Shown here piece after piece: positions 14,861 through 22,120 of a stretch of DNA of 28,163 nt (its first letter is position 1; every line of letters starts with the position of its first letter). The notes under the pieces were generated by a model. It was not told where the DNA came from. It did no database searches and worked only from the letters and a program-made list of their open reading frames with translations. The stretch comes from CAZPAV01 sp964584755 (GTDB lineage Bacteria; Actinomycetota; Acidimicrobiia; Spongiisociales; UBA5794). The position numbers were made by a program, and so were the translations under genes. The stretch covers positions 1 through 28,163 of the forward strand of contig CAZPAV010000038.1 of NCBI GenBank assembly GCA_964584755.1. The letters are read 5' to 3'.

Positions 14861-15426
14861 CAGGCTCCTCTCGTCTCCATCGTCGCCGCGAGCAGTCCCC
14901 GTTCCCGAACGAGTACGGCGGCGAGCTGTCGCAGACGCTCGGCGGCGGGCACCGCCTCGAGGAGGAACTGCACCTCCGGCGGCGATACGCGCAGCAGTGA
15001 GGCTACCCGATGGGAGGCGGCGACGGGTTCGGTCGGGATCGTGACGTGCACGTCGGCCCGGTCCCCCCGCTCGGCGAGCGCGGCGAGGTAGCCGCGGAGG
15101 GCCCGCACCGCGTCGGCGCGCGCCTCCTCCGCCCCCGCACCCACCGGGTCCTCGTCGACGACCGCCACCATGCCGTCGGTGCCGATCCGGGTGCCCCGGG
15201 CGCGGGCCACCCCGTGAGCGACGAGCACGCGGACCCCTCCGCCGAGGAGACGGACCCCCTCGACGCGGCACCGGCACCCGACGGCCTCGGGTCCCGCGGC
15301 CCCGCGGAACACGGTCCAGATCGCGCCGGCCCCGAGGACGGCGGGGAGCCGGCGGACCTCGAGGGGGAGCGCGACCTCTGTACCGGGGAGGGTCACGCGG
15401 GCGGTGGGGACCTCGGGAAGCAGCAT
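14860..15426 (-). CDS. stand-alone Lon N-terminal (substrate-binding) domain protein
   Basis: 188 residues. Seen: LPEVPTARVTLPGTEVALPL at the N-terminus, a mixed beta domain, then a helical C-terminal part containing HRVASLLRVSPPEVQFLLEA and AERLRQLAAVLVRER, the signature of the Lon substrate-binding domain (PF02190 by memory). There is no AAA module and no Ser-Lys protease domain, so it cannot be a protease by itself. Such single-domain proteins are common in actinobacteria with no settled function. The ATG lies directly after a GGAGGG run that is too close for ribosome binding; TACCCT seven bases upstream suggests a leaderless mRNA. First gene of the operon leading to trmI. Confidence 0.85.
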   Translation of the reverse strand: MLLPEVPTARVTLPGTEVALPLEVRRLPAVLGAGAIWTVFRGAAGPEAVGCRCRVEGVRLLGGGVRVLVAHGVARARGTRIGTDGMVAVVDEDPVGAGAEEARADAVRALRGYLAALAERGDRADVHVTIPTEPVAASHRVASLLRVSPPEVQFLLEAVPAAERLRQLAAVLVRERGLLAATMETRGA

Positions 15427-15433
15427 CCCTCCG

Positions 15434-15439
15434 AGGGTA
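15434..15439 (-). promoter_or_regulatory. candidate -10 box for the Lon-domain-to-trmI operon (leaderless)
   Basis: TACCCT on the minus strand, seven bases before the ATG at 15426. It would start the transcript at or next to the start codon. Confidence 0.45.
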
Positions 15440-15485
15440 CCGGCCCGACGGCGTGAGGAATCCCGCGGCGCGGTCCGGTGCCGGG

Positions 15486-15491
15486 TAGGAT
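15486..15491 (+). promoter_or_regulatory. candidate -10 box for the MFS gene
   Basis: TAGGAT on the plus strand, eleven bases before the ATG at 15503, so the leader would be only a few bases. No ribosome site is visible. Confidence 0.35.
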
Positions 15492-15502
15492 CGTCGTCCG
15501 AC

Positions 15503-16813
15503 ATGAGAACCGTCGAGAACGGCGGGGGTCCCGGCGAGGATCCGGGGCCCACGCGTGTTCGCTCCCGAGCTCGTCGCAACATGCTGCCCCTGGTGGCCGG
15601 GCAGACGGTTTCCCTCTTCGGCGACTTCGTCGCCATGTTCACGCTCCCCTACTTCGTCTTCAGCCTCACCGGGGAGCCGCTCCACCTCGGCCTGACCGCC
15701 GCCTCCGAGACGCTGCCCATGCTCCTGTTCGGGATCGCGGCGGGGGTCTACCTCGACCGGCGTCGTCACCTCGTGCGTACCCTCGTGGGAGCGGACCTCC
15801 TGCGGGCCCTCGTCTTCGCGGCGCTCGCCCTCTTCGCCGCGTCGGGGCGGGTGGAGACGTGGCCGGTGTACGCGCTCGCCTTCCTCACCGGTTCCCTCGC
15901 GGTGGTGTTCGACTCGGGCTTCCAGGCGACCATGCCCTCGCTCCTGGAGGAGGACATGCTCATCCTCGTCAACTCCCGCCTGGCGCTGGCCCGGACCCTC
16001 ATGATCAGCGTCGGCCCCCTCGTCGCCGGCTTCGCGATCCTCCTCTCCAGCGGTTTCGCCCTCGCCTTCCTCCTCGACAGCGTGACCTTCGTGGTCTCGG
16101 CCGCGTTCCTCACCGCGACCCGGACCGTGCACCCGCGCCGCCCCTCCCGTGTCCATGCGATGCGGGCGGAGATCCGCGAGGGCCTCCGTTTCCTCCTCGG
16201 CGACCGCCGTCTCCGCTGGGCCACGATCGGCGGCACGGTCACGAACCTCGTCTTCGCCCCCCTCGAGGCGCTCCTCGTGTTCTTCGTCGCCACCGAGGTC
16301 CTCGGCCTCCCCGCCGGGAACGGTGGTTTCTCCCTCACCGGGGAGGGGCTCGTCATCGGCCTCTTCTTCTCCCTGCAGGCCCTCATCGGGGCACTCGGCG
16401 CGGCGATCACCCCCGCACTCGCCCGCCGCCTCAGCCTGGGGCACCTCTACGCGCTCGGCCTCGCCCTCTTCGGCGGCGGCTTCCTCGGCGTCTCGCTCGT
16501 CCACTCCTTCGTGGCGTTCGTCCCCGCCGGCATCGGACTCGCCGGCGTCACCCTGGTGAACGTCTCCTTCACGACGCTGCGGCAGCGGACGACCCCCCGG
16601 CCGCTCCTCGGCCGGGTCATCGCCGCTTCGCGAACCCTCGCCTGGGCGGGACTCCCCCTGGGGGCGGCCATCGGTGGCGCCGTCGCCGCGGTCGTCGGTG
16701 TCGTGCCGGTCTACGTCGCCGGTTCCGCCGCGGTGCTCGGCATCGCGATCGCCATCACCGGCACCGAGCTGTTCCGCGACCCGGTGATGGCGGAGCCGGA
16801 ACGGCTCGCGTGA
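15503..16813 (+). CDS. major facilitator superfamily transporter (MFS_3/EntS-like)
   Basis: 436-residue integral membrane protein with about twelve hydrophobic segments. The ATG at 15503 was chosen over the earlier open frame because the upstream part overlaps the divergent Lon-domain gene and lies before the TAGGAT box. Seen: an N-terminal SRARRNMLPLVAGQTVSLFG leading into the first span, then GVYLDRRRHLVRTLVGADLL (the MFS loop 2-3 motif, with D-R-R-R), a central Arg-rich loop, and TTLRQRTTPRPLLGRVIAA in the second half, typical of the MFS_3 drug/siderophore exporter group. Substrate cannot be told. It converges on the Rieske-TPP gene with only five bases between the two stops. Confidence 0.88.
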   Translation: MRTVENGGGPGEDPGPTRVRSRARRNMLPLVAGQTVSLFGDFVAMFTLPYFVFSLTGEPLHLGLTAASETLPMLLFGIAAGVYLDRRRHLVRTLVGADLLRALVFAALALFAASGRVETWPVYALAFLTGSLAVVFDSGFQATMPSLLEEDMLILVNSRLALARTLMISVGPLVAGFAILLSSGFALAFLLDSVTFVVSAAFLTATRTVHPRRPSRVHAMRAEIREGLRFLLGDRRLRWATIGGTVTNLVFAPLEALLVFFVATEVLGLPAGNGGFSLTGEGLVIGLFFSLQALIGALGAAITPALARRLSLGHLYALGLALFGGGFLGVSLVHSFVAFVPAGIGLAGVTLVNVSFTTLRQRTTPRPLLGRVIAASRTLAWAGLPLGAAIGGAVAAVVGVVPVYVAGSAAVLGIAIAITGTELFRDPVMAEPERLA

Positions 16814-16818
16814 TGTGC

Positions 16819-18789
16819 TCAGACCCAGCGGGGTGACGTCGGGACGGTGACGAGGACCGGCCCCTCCGCGACGGCGAACGCCTCGGCGAGCACCGTCTCG
16901 AGCTCCCCGGGCTCGTCCACCCGGAAGCCCCGCCCGCCGCACAGCTCGGCGAAGGCGGCGAAGTCGGGGTTCACGAGGCTCGTCGCCCAGACGGGGCGCA
17001 GGTCGGCGAGTTGCTCGCGGCTGATCTTCGCCAGCTCCCCGTTGTCGAGCACGACGTGCACGATCCGCATCCCGTACTTCACCGCGGTGGTGAACTCGGC
17101 GAGGTACTGCCCGAGACCCCCGTCGCCCGAGATGGACACGACCGGACGCTCCCCCCGGGTCGCCGCCCACGCTCCGAGCGCCGCCGGGAGGGCGAATCCG
17201 ATGGATCCGAGGTATCCGCTCATGAGGACGTCCTGCCGTCCGCGGCAGGCGAAGTAGTGCCCGAACGCGTAGGTGTTGTTCCCCACGTCCACGCACAGCA
17301 CCGCCTCGGGGGAGACGACAGGCGCGAGGGCCGTGAAAAGCCGGGCGGGATGCATGCGACCCCGCCCGTCGACCAGGCCGGCCCGGCGCCGGACCTCCCG
17401 CGCCCAGCGGTCCCGCCGGCGGGCCAGGTCCTCGCGGACCTCGGGACGCTCCCGGGCGGGGAGGGCGCCGTGGAGGAGGGCGACGGTGCGCCCGATCTCG
17501 CCCCACAGGGGGACGTCGACGGGGTGGAACTTGCCCAGGGTCATGCGGTCGAAATCGACCTGGATCGTCGGTTTCCGCTCCGAGATGCCGGTGTGGTTCG
17601 CGAAGGACGCCCCGAGCACGAGGAGCACGTCGGCCCGGCCCATGACCGCCGCGGCGACCGGTGTCCCCGACCGGCCGAGGACCCCGGCGGCGAGTGGATG
17701 GTCGTCGGGAACCGCGCCCTTCGCCTTGAACGTGGTGAGGATGGGCGCGTCGATCCGTTCGGCGAGCGCGACGACGTCCTCACGGCGCGAGCGGGCGCCG
17801 TTGCCGAGGACGATGACGGGACGCCGGGCCTCCCGCAGCAGCTCCACGGCCCGCTCGAGCTCCGCCGCCGGGGGGGCGATCTCGGGCGCCCCCACCCGGC
17901 CGTCCGGTGCGGGCGGTGCCGTCGCGCCGGAGACGGCGAGGTGCTGGACGTCGTCGGGGAACACGAGGTGGGCGACGTCCCGTTCCACGACCGCGTGCTT
18001 GATGGCGAGGGCCATGAGCTCTCCGGCGTTCGCCGGGTCGAGGACGGTCTGGCTCCACCGGGCGACGGCGGCGAAGGCCTCGATGAGGGGGACCTCCTGG
18101 AACGCTCCCGGACCGAGGACCTGGGTCTGCACCTGGCCGGTGAGGGCGAGGATCGGCGCGCGGTCGACCTTCGCGTCCCACAGCCCGGTGAGGAGGTTCG
18201 TCGCCCCCGGTCCGGCGATCGAGAAACACGCCGCAGGCCGTCCCGTGAGCTTCCCGTACGCCGAGGCGGCGAACGCGGCCGCGCCCTCGTGGCGGATCCC
18301 GAAGTACCGGAGCCGACCGGCGTTCTCCGCCCGCCGCAGGGCGTCGGCGAGGCCGAGGTTCGAGTGGCCGACCATGCCGAACACCGTGTCGACGCCCCAG
18401 GCGGTCATGACCGCGACGATCTCGTCCATGAGACCCTCCCGCTCCTCGGGCGGGGGGAGGCGCACGAAGATCCCCTCGGGTCGCTCCTCCACGGGGAAGG
18501 CCAGGGCGTGATCTCCATATCCGTCGGGCGGCGCGCCGGTGCGCGGGTCGTACTCGTACCCGTGCCACGGGCAGAGGAGGCACCCGTGCTCGATCGTCCC
18601 CTCGCCGAGCGGGCCTCCCTGGTGCGGACAGCGGTTGTCGAGGACTCCGTACCCCTCGGCGGTCCGGGTCACGCAGAGCGCACGCCCCCCGGCCACGACC
18701 GTGGTCACCTCCCCCTCGGCGAGGGGTCCGGGATCGATGGCGAACCAGCGGTCGCCGGGGTCCCCCGCTCCCTCTCCCGGGGAGCTCAC
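16819..18789 (-). CDS. Rieske [2Fe-2S] domain fused to a thiamine-diphosphate-dependent (pyruvate oxidase/acetolactate synthase-like) enzyme
   Basis: One uninterrupted 656-residue frame from a GTG at 18789 that overlaps the cupin stop (GTGA). Residues about 10-112 form a Rieske-type ferredoxin domain with CPHQGG (Cys54, His56) and CPWHG (Cys73, His76). Residues about 120 onward form a full ThDP enzyme: MDEIVAVMTAWGVDTVFGMV, the catalytic Glu in RHEGAAAFAASAYGK (Glu168), SIAGPGATNLLTGLWDA, a central Rossmann-like domain with VIVLGNGARSRREDV, and a cofactor domain with GDGG (555-558) and Asn583 in LDNGELAKISREQ. The best family match is the pyruvate oxidase/acetolactate synthase group. The substrate is unknown. 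The Rieske part could carry electrons from, or to, the active site; this is inference. The partner gene is a cupin. Confidence 0.9.
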   Translation of the reverse strand: MSSPGEGAGDPGDRWFAIDPGPLAEGEVTTVVAGGRALCVTRTAEGYGVLDNRCPHQGGPLGEGTIEHGCLLCPWHGYEYDPRTGAPPDGYGDHALAFPVEERPEGIFVRLPPPEEREGLMDEIVAVMTAWGVDTVFGMVGHSNLGLADALRRAENAGRLRYFGIRHEGAAAFAASAYGKLTGRPAACFSIAGPGATNLLTGLWDAKVDRAPILALTGQVQTQVLGPGAFQEVPLIEAFAAVARWSQTVLDPANAGELMALAIKHAVVERDVAHLVFPDDVQHLAVSGATAPPAPDGRVGAPEIAPPAAELERAVELLREARRPVIVLGNGARSRREDVVALAERIDAPILTTFKAKGAVPDDHPLAAGVLGRSGTPVAAAVMGRADVLLVLGASFANHTGISERKPTIQVDFDRMTLGKFHPVDVPLWGEIGRTVALLHGALPARERPEVREDLARRRDRWAREVRRRAGLVDGRGRMHPARLFTALAPVVSPEAVLCVDVGNNTYAFGHYFACRGRQDVLMSGYLGSIGFALPAALGAWAATRGERPVVSISGDGGLGQYLAEFTTAVKYGMRIVHVVLDNGELAKISREQLADLRPVWATSLVNPDFAAFAELCGGRGFRVDEPGELETVLAEAFAVAEGPVLVTVPTSPRWV

Positions 18790-19184
18790 CCCTCGTACTC
18801 CGCGTCGGTCACGAGGCGTCCGGTCCACTCCGTGGCCCCGCCGGTCGTGAGCGACAGGTGCATCATCGGCGCGTCGGCGCGGGCGCCGTGCCAGTGGACG
18901 GCCCCGGGCGCGGTCCGAACCACGTCGCCGCTCCCGACGACCACCCGACCCCCCTCCTCGTCGGCCACGATCCCCGAGCCGGACACGACGTAGAGGATCT
19001 GGCCGGCCGGGTGGCGGTGCCAGCCGGTGCGGGCTCCGGGGGCGAACTCCACGCCGAGGATGGTGAGCCCCGCCGCGTCGGGCATCTGTCCGAGGGGCGC
19101 GATCCACACGTCACCGGTGAAGTGCTCCTGCCCCGCCGGGTGCCACGAGATCCCGGCGGCGCGCTCGTGCTCCATGGCTTCCAT
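18786..19184 (-). CDS. single-domain cupin
   Basis: 132-residue beta-barrel protein, probably binding a metal. Seen: cupin motif 1 as GWHRHPAGQILYVVSGSGIV (about residues 54-73) and motif 2 around GDVVRTAPGAVHWHGA (about 86-101), giving several histidines in metal-ligand positions. The layout (DVWIAPLGQMPDAAG at the start, LTTGGATEWTGRLVTD at the end) is that of cupins often annotated as carboxymuconolactone- or quercetinase-like. A TAGGAT box eight bases before the first ATG suggests a leaderless mRNA; Met4 is an alternative start. First gene of a two-gene operon with the Rieske-TPP fusion, so it may act on the same substrate or product. Confidence 0.9.
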   Translation of the reverse strand: MEAMEHERAAGISWHPAGQEHFTGDVWIAPLGQMPDAAGLTILGVEFAPGARTGWHRHPAGQILYVVSGSGIVADEEGGRVVVGSGDVVRTAPGAVHWHGARADAPMMHLSLTTGGATEWTGRLVTDAEYEG

Positions 19185-19192
19185 GGCCTGCG

Positions 19193-19198
19193 ATCCTA
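19193..19198 (-). promoter_or_regulatory. candidate -10 box for the cupin-Rieske-TPP operon (leaderless)
   Basis: TAGGAT on the minus strand, eight bases before the cupin ATG at 19184, with no ribosome site between. Confidence 0.45.
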
Positions 19199-19212
19199 CA
19201 CGGACGGTTCGC

Positions 19213-19350
19213 TCAGAAGCGGCGACCTCGGCGCGGCGGCGCGCCGGAGGCTCGGCGCCCCCGGACCAGCCAGCCCACGACGAATCCGAACGCCGCGGCG
19301 GCCACCATCCAGACGACGATCTGGGAGGCGACGAAGAGCATGCCGCTCAC
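19213..19350 (-). CDS. 45-residue membrane microprotein coupled to the OmpA-family gene (ArfB-like layout)
   Basis: The GTG at 19350 overlaps the stop of the OmpA-family gene (GTGA). The product has one hydrophobic helix (about residues 4-29, starting MLFVASQIVVWMVAAAAF and ending GFVVGWLV) and then an Arg/Pro/Gly-rich tail (RGRRASGAPPRRGRRF). In Mycobacterium tuberculosis the OmpA-like arfA is followed by arfB, a small one-span protein of similar size; the layout here matches, although sequence similarity cannot be judged. A second Met at position 4 is an alternative start. The overlap and the clean helix argue that it is expressed; function unknown. Confidence 0.68.
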   Translation of the reverse strand: MSGMLFVASQIVVWMVAAAAFGFVVGWLVRGRRASGAPPRRGRRF

Positions 19351-20507
19351 TCCTCCAACGCGGTGAACTCGATGCGGCGGTTGCGGGCCCGCCCCTCCGC
19401 GGTCGCGTTGTCCGCCACGGGCCGGGTGTCACCGTAGCCGACGACGACGAAACGCTGCGGATCGGCTCCCTGGGCGACGAGGTAGGCGAGGACGGCCTCG
19501 GCCCGGCGTCGGGAGAGGCGAAGGTTCGCGTCCGGGGATCCCTGGCTGTCGGCGTGACCGGCGATCTCGACGGGCACCTCCGGGAACCGCTCGAGGGAGG
19601 CGAGGATCTCGTCGAGGAGGGCCTTCCCCTCGGGGGTGATCACGGCGCTGTTCGTCTCGAACTCGACCACCTTCCCCTCGAGGAGGTCGTCGAGGCTCGC
19701 CTGGAGGGCCACGACCTGCTCCTTCGGGGGCGGCGGCGCCTCGGGGATGCGGATGCCGCTGACGAAGTCGAACCCGAGTGCCTCGACGTCCTGCCGTGCC
19801 TCGTCGCGCAGCTCGGCGCGCGCCTGACGTGTCGGGACCTCGCCGGACACCTGGACGACCTTCGCCGCGGGGTTGACGATCATCTGGCCCTCGGGGATGC
19901 TCTCGGCCATCCGCTCGACGAGGGCGAGGACGGTCCCGATCCAGGAGGTCTCGTCCGGTAGCCCTGCGACCACTCCGAGATCCGACGTGTCCAGTCCGGA
20001 GAAGCTCTCGCCCAGCGTCTCGCCGACGTAGGCGGCGAGGTCGTCGTCCGACACGTCCCCGGAGACGGTCAGGGCGCCGGTGCTCCAGGTGAAGACGAGC
20101 GGCCTCCCGACGACGGCCACGGTCGTCTCCGTGGGCGGGGTGAGGACGTACAGCCGTGTCGCCACCTCGCCCACCCCGGGGAGGCGCCCGAGGGCCGCGA
20201 CCGTCTCGTCGATGGGTTGGTCGGGACGGACGGAGCCGGTGAGCAGGATGTCGTGTCCCGAGGCGACGACCCGCACCTGGTCGAAGCCGGCGTCGTGGAG
20301 GACGTTGCGGGCCTCGTCACGCACCGCGCCCGAGACGGCCCGTCCCCCGAAGAACGCCCCGGCGGCGAGCAGGAGGAGCAGGCCGAGCGCGCTCAGGAGG
20401 AGGAAGTTCCCCCAGGAGACCTCCAGGTCCTCCTCGGGAGGCGTCCCCGGCGGGGCCGGCCCGCCCCGGTCGAGTTGTCGAAGTCGACGGTTCACCCGTC
20501 TCGCCAT
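19347..20507 (-). CDS. BON-domain plus OmpA-domain envelope protein (OmpATb/ArfA-like)
   Basis: 386 residues. Seen: a basic, Pro-rich cytoplasmic N-terminus, one membrane span at about 33-55 (NFLLLSALGLLLLLAAGAFF), then about 220 residues with BON-like repeats (EARNVLHDAGFDQVRVVASG, LTGSVRPDQPIDETVAALG, LTVSGDVSDDDL, VVQVSGEVPTRQAR), then a C-terminal OmpA domain (about 270-386). That domain has FETNSAVITPEGKALLDEI, IAGHADSQGSPDANLRLSRR, VVGYGDTRPVADNATAEGRA and RNRRIEF, including the Asp and Arg that bind diaminopimelate of peptidoglycan. The arrangement of one span, BON and OmpA is that of mycobacterial OmpATb. It should tether the membrane to the cell wall. It is followed by a coupled microprotein. 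Confidence 0.92.
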   Translation of the reverse strand: MARRVNRRLRQLDRGGPAPPGTPPEEDLEVSWGNFLLLSALGLLLLLAAGAFFGGRAVSGAVRDEARNVLHDAGFDQVRVVASGHDILLTGSVRPDQPIDETVAALGRLPGVGEVATRLYVLTPPTETTVAVVGRPLVFTWSTGALTVSGDVSDDDLAAYVGETLGESFSGLDTSDLGVVAGLPDETSWIGTVLALVERMAESIPEGQMIVNPAAKVVQVSGEVPTRQARAELRDEARQDVEALGFDFVSGIRIPEAPPPPKEQVVALQASLDDLLEGKVVEFETNSAVITPEGKALLDEILASLERFPEVPVEIAGHADSQGSPDANLRLSRRRAEAVLAYLVAQGADPQRFVVVGYGDTRPVADNATAEGRARNRRIEFTALEE

Positions 20508-20533
20508 GAGCGTCCTCCCGGAACCGCACCGTC

Positions 20534-20539
20534 AGCATA
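20534..20539 (-). promoter_or_regulatory. candidate -10 box for the OmpA-family gene
   Basis: TATGCT on the minus strand, about 26 bases before the ATG, followed by a GGGAGGA ribosome site. The closest match to TATAAT-type boxes in the neighbourhood. Confidence 0.4.
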
Positions 20540-20583
20540 TCCCGCCGCATCCGACGGCCCCCACCGGGCTCGACGGGACCGAG

Positions 20584-20589
20584 TAGTCT
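20584..20589 (+). promoter_or_regulatory. candidate -10 box for the methylmalonate-semialdehyde dehydrogenase gene
   Basis: TAGTCT on the plus strand, followed by a short leader with a strong GAGGAGGAG ribosome site before the ATG at 20612. Divergent with the OmpA-family promoter. Confidence 0.4.
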
Positions 20590-20611
20590 CCCCCGCGAGG
20601 AGGAGAGCGTC

Positions 20612-22105
20612 ATGCACACCATCACCCACTGGATCGACGGCAAGCGCGCGGAGAACGGCGGCGAGCGGACCGGCCCGGTGTACGACCCGGCCCGGGGCGT
20701 GCAGACCGCCGAGGTGCGCTTCGCCACGCCCGAGATCGTCGACGAGGCGGTCGCCGCCGCCACCACCGCCTTCCCCGCCTGGCGGGAGACGCCGGTCACC
20801 CGGCGTCAGAAGATCATGTTCGCCTTCCGCGACCTCGTGGTGCGCCATGGGGACGAGCTGGCCCGGAAGGTGAGCGAGGAGCACGGCAAGACGGTCGGCG
20901 ACGCCGGCGGCGAGGTCGCCCGGGGGCTCGAGGTGATCGAGTTCGCCTGCGCCATGCCTCATCTCCTCAAGGGGGAGTACTCCGAGAACGTGTCGCGCAA
21001 CGTCGACACCTACACGATCCGCCAGCCGTTGGGGGTCGTCGCCGGGATCACCCCCTTCAACTTCCCCCTCATGGTTCCCATGTGGATGTACCCGCTGGCG
21101 ATCGCCGCGGGGAACACCTTCGTCCTCAAGCCCTCGGAGAAGGACCCCTCGACGTCGCTCATGATCGCGGAGCTCCTCGCCGAGGCCGGCCTGCCCGCGG
21201 GGGTGTTCAACGTCGTCCAGGGGGACAGGGTGGCCGTCGACCGCATCCTCGCGCATCCCGACGTCGCCGCGGTGAGCTTCGTCGGCTCGACGCCGGTGGC
21301 TCGTGCCATCTACGCCACCGGATCCGCCAACGGGAAGCGGGTCCAGGCGCTCGCCGGGGCGAAGAACCACATGGTCGTCCTCCCCGACGCCGACATGGAA
21401 CTCGCCGCGGACAGCGCGGTGTCCGCCGGGTACGGCTCGGCGGGCGAGCGCTGCATGGCGATCTCCGTGGTGGTGACGGTCGGCAAGGCCGCCGATCGGC
21501 TCATCCCGGCCATCACCGAGCGCATGCGGGCCCTCAAGGTGGGCCCCGCCACGGAGCCGGACGCGGACATGGGCCCGCTCATCACGCCCGAGCATCGGGA
21601 CCGTGTCGCCGGATACGTCGAGAAGGGACTCGAGGAGGGAGCCCGGCTCGTCGTCGATGGGAGGGAGCTCACCGTCGAGGGGTACGAGAACGGCTTCTTC
21701 GTGGGACCCACGCTCTTCGACGAGGTCACGCCCGACATGACGATCTACCGGGACGAGATCTTCGGGCCCGTCCTCGGCGTCGTCCGGGTCGACGGCTACG
21801 CCGAGGCCATCGACATGATCAACCGGAACCCCTGGGGGAACGGAACGGCCGTCTTCACCAACGACGGGGGCGCGGCCCGCAAGTTCCAGAACGAGATCCA
21901 GGTGGGCATGGTGGGGATCAACCTCCCCATCCCGGTCCCGCTCGGGTTCTACTCCTTCGGAGGCTGGAAGAACTCCATCTTCGGGACGCACAGCATCTAC
22001 GGACCCGAGGGCGTCGCCTTCTACACCCGGCCGAAGGTGGTCATCAGCCGCTGGTCCGATCCCATCCATCGGGGGGTCGATCTCGGGTTCCCACAGCACG
22101 GTTGA
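20612..22105 (+). CDS. mmsA: CoA-acylating methylmalonate-semialdehyde dehydrogenase
   Basis: NAD- and CoA-dependent enzyme that turns (methyl)malonate semialdehyde into propionyl-CoA or acetyl-CoA in valine and inositol breakdown. 497 residues, standard length. Seen: THWIDGKRAENGGERTGPVY at the N-terminus, GVVAGITPFNFPLMVPMWMY with Asn150, FVLKPSEKDPSTSLMIAELL, FVGSTPVARAIYATGSANGK, QALAGAKNHMVVLPDAD and the catalytic Cys281 in GERCMAIS. The KNHMVVLPDAD wording (rather than the Glu-containing ELGG of ordinary aldehyde dehydrogenases) separates MMSDH from its relatives. Other valine- or inositol-pathway genes are not in the window. It has its own promoter and ends in a hairpin shared with the opposite gene. 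Confidence 0.95.
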   Translation: MHTITHWIDGKRAENGGERTGPVYDPARGVQTAEVRFATPEIVDEAVAAATTAFPAWRETPVTRRQKIMFAFRDLVVRHGDELARKVSEEHGKTVGDAGGEVARGLEVIEFACAMPHLLKGEYSENVSRNVDTYTIRQPLGVVAGITPFNFPLMVPMWMYPLAIAAGNTFVLKPSEKDPSTSLMIAELLAEAGLPAGVFNVVQGDRVAVDRILAHPDVAAVSFVGSTPVARAIYATGSANGKRVQALAGAKNHMVVLPDADMELAADSAVSAGYGSAGERCMAISVVVTVGKAADRLIPAITERMRALKVGPATEPDADMGPLITPEHRDRVAGYVEKGLEEGARLVVDGRELTVEGYENGFFVGPTLFDEVTPDMTIYRDEIFGPVLGVVRVDGYAEAIDMINRNPWGNGTAVFTNDGGAARKFQNEIQVGMVGINLPIPVPLGFYSFGGWKNSIFGTHSIYGPEGVAFYTRPKVVISRWSDPIHRGVDLGFPQHG

Positions 22106-22120
22106 GGCCGGTCGGCCTCA
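22103..22120. terminator. palindrome containing both stop codons of convergent genes
   Basis: TGAGGCC, a four-base loop (GGTC), and GGCCTCA form a 7-base-pair stem. The first TGA is the stop of mmsA and the last TCA is the complement of the stop of the DivIVA-like gene, so the whole 18-base element is the intergenic region plus both stops. Likely a compact bidirectional terminator. Confidence 0.55.

Noticed and set aside
14537..17506. 989-codon minus-strand open frame over the MFS gene
   Set aside because: Only its last 107 codons are a protein (holin-like). The rest is low-complexity antisense of the MFS gene and out-of-phase reading of neighbours.
18790..19107. N-terminal extension of the Rieske-TPP fusion to 19107
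   Set aside because: The segment is Arg-rich antiprotein overlapping the cupin gene in another phase; the GTGA overlap at 18786-18789 marks the real start.
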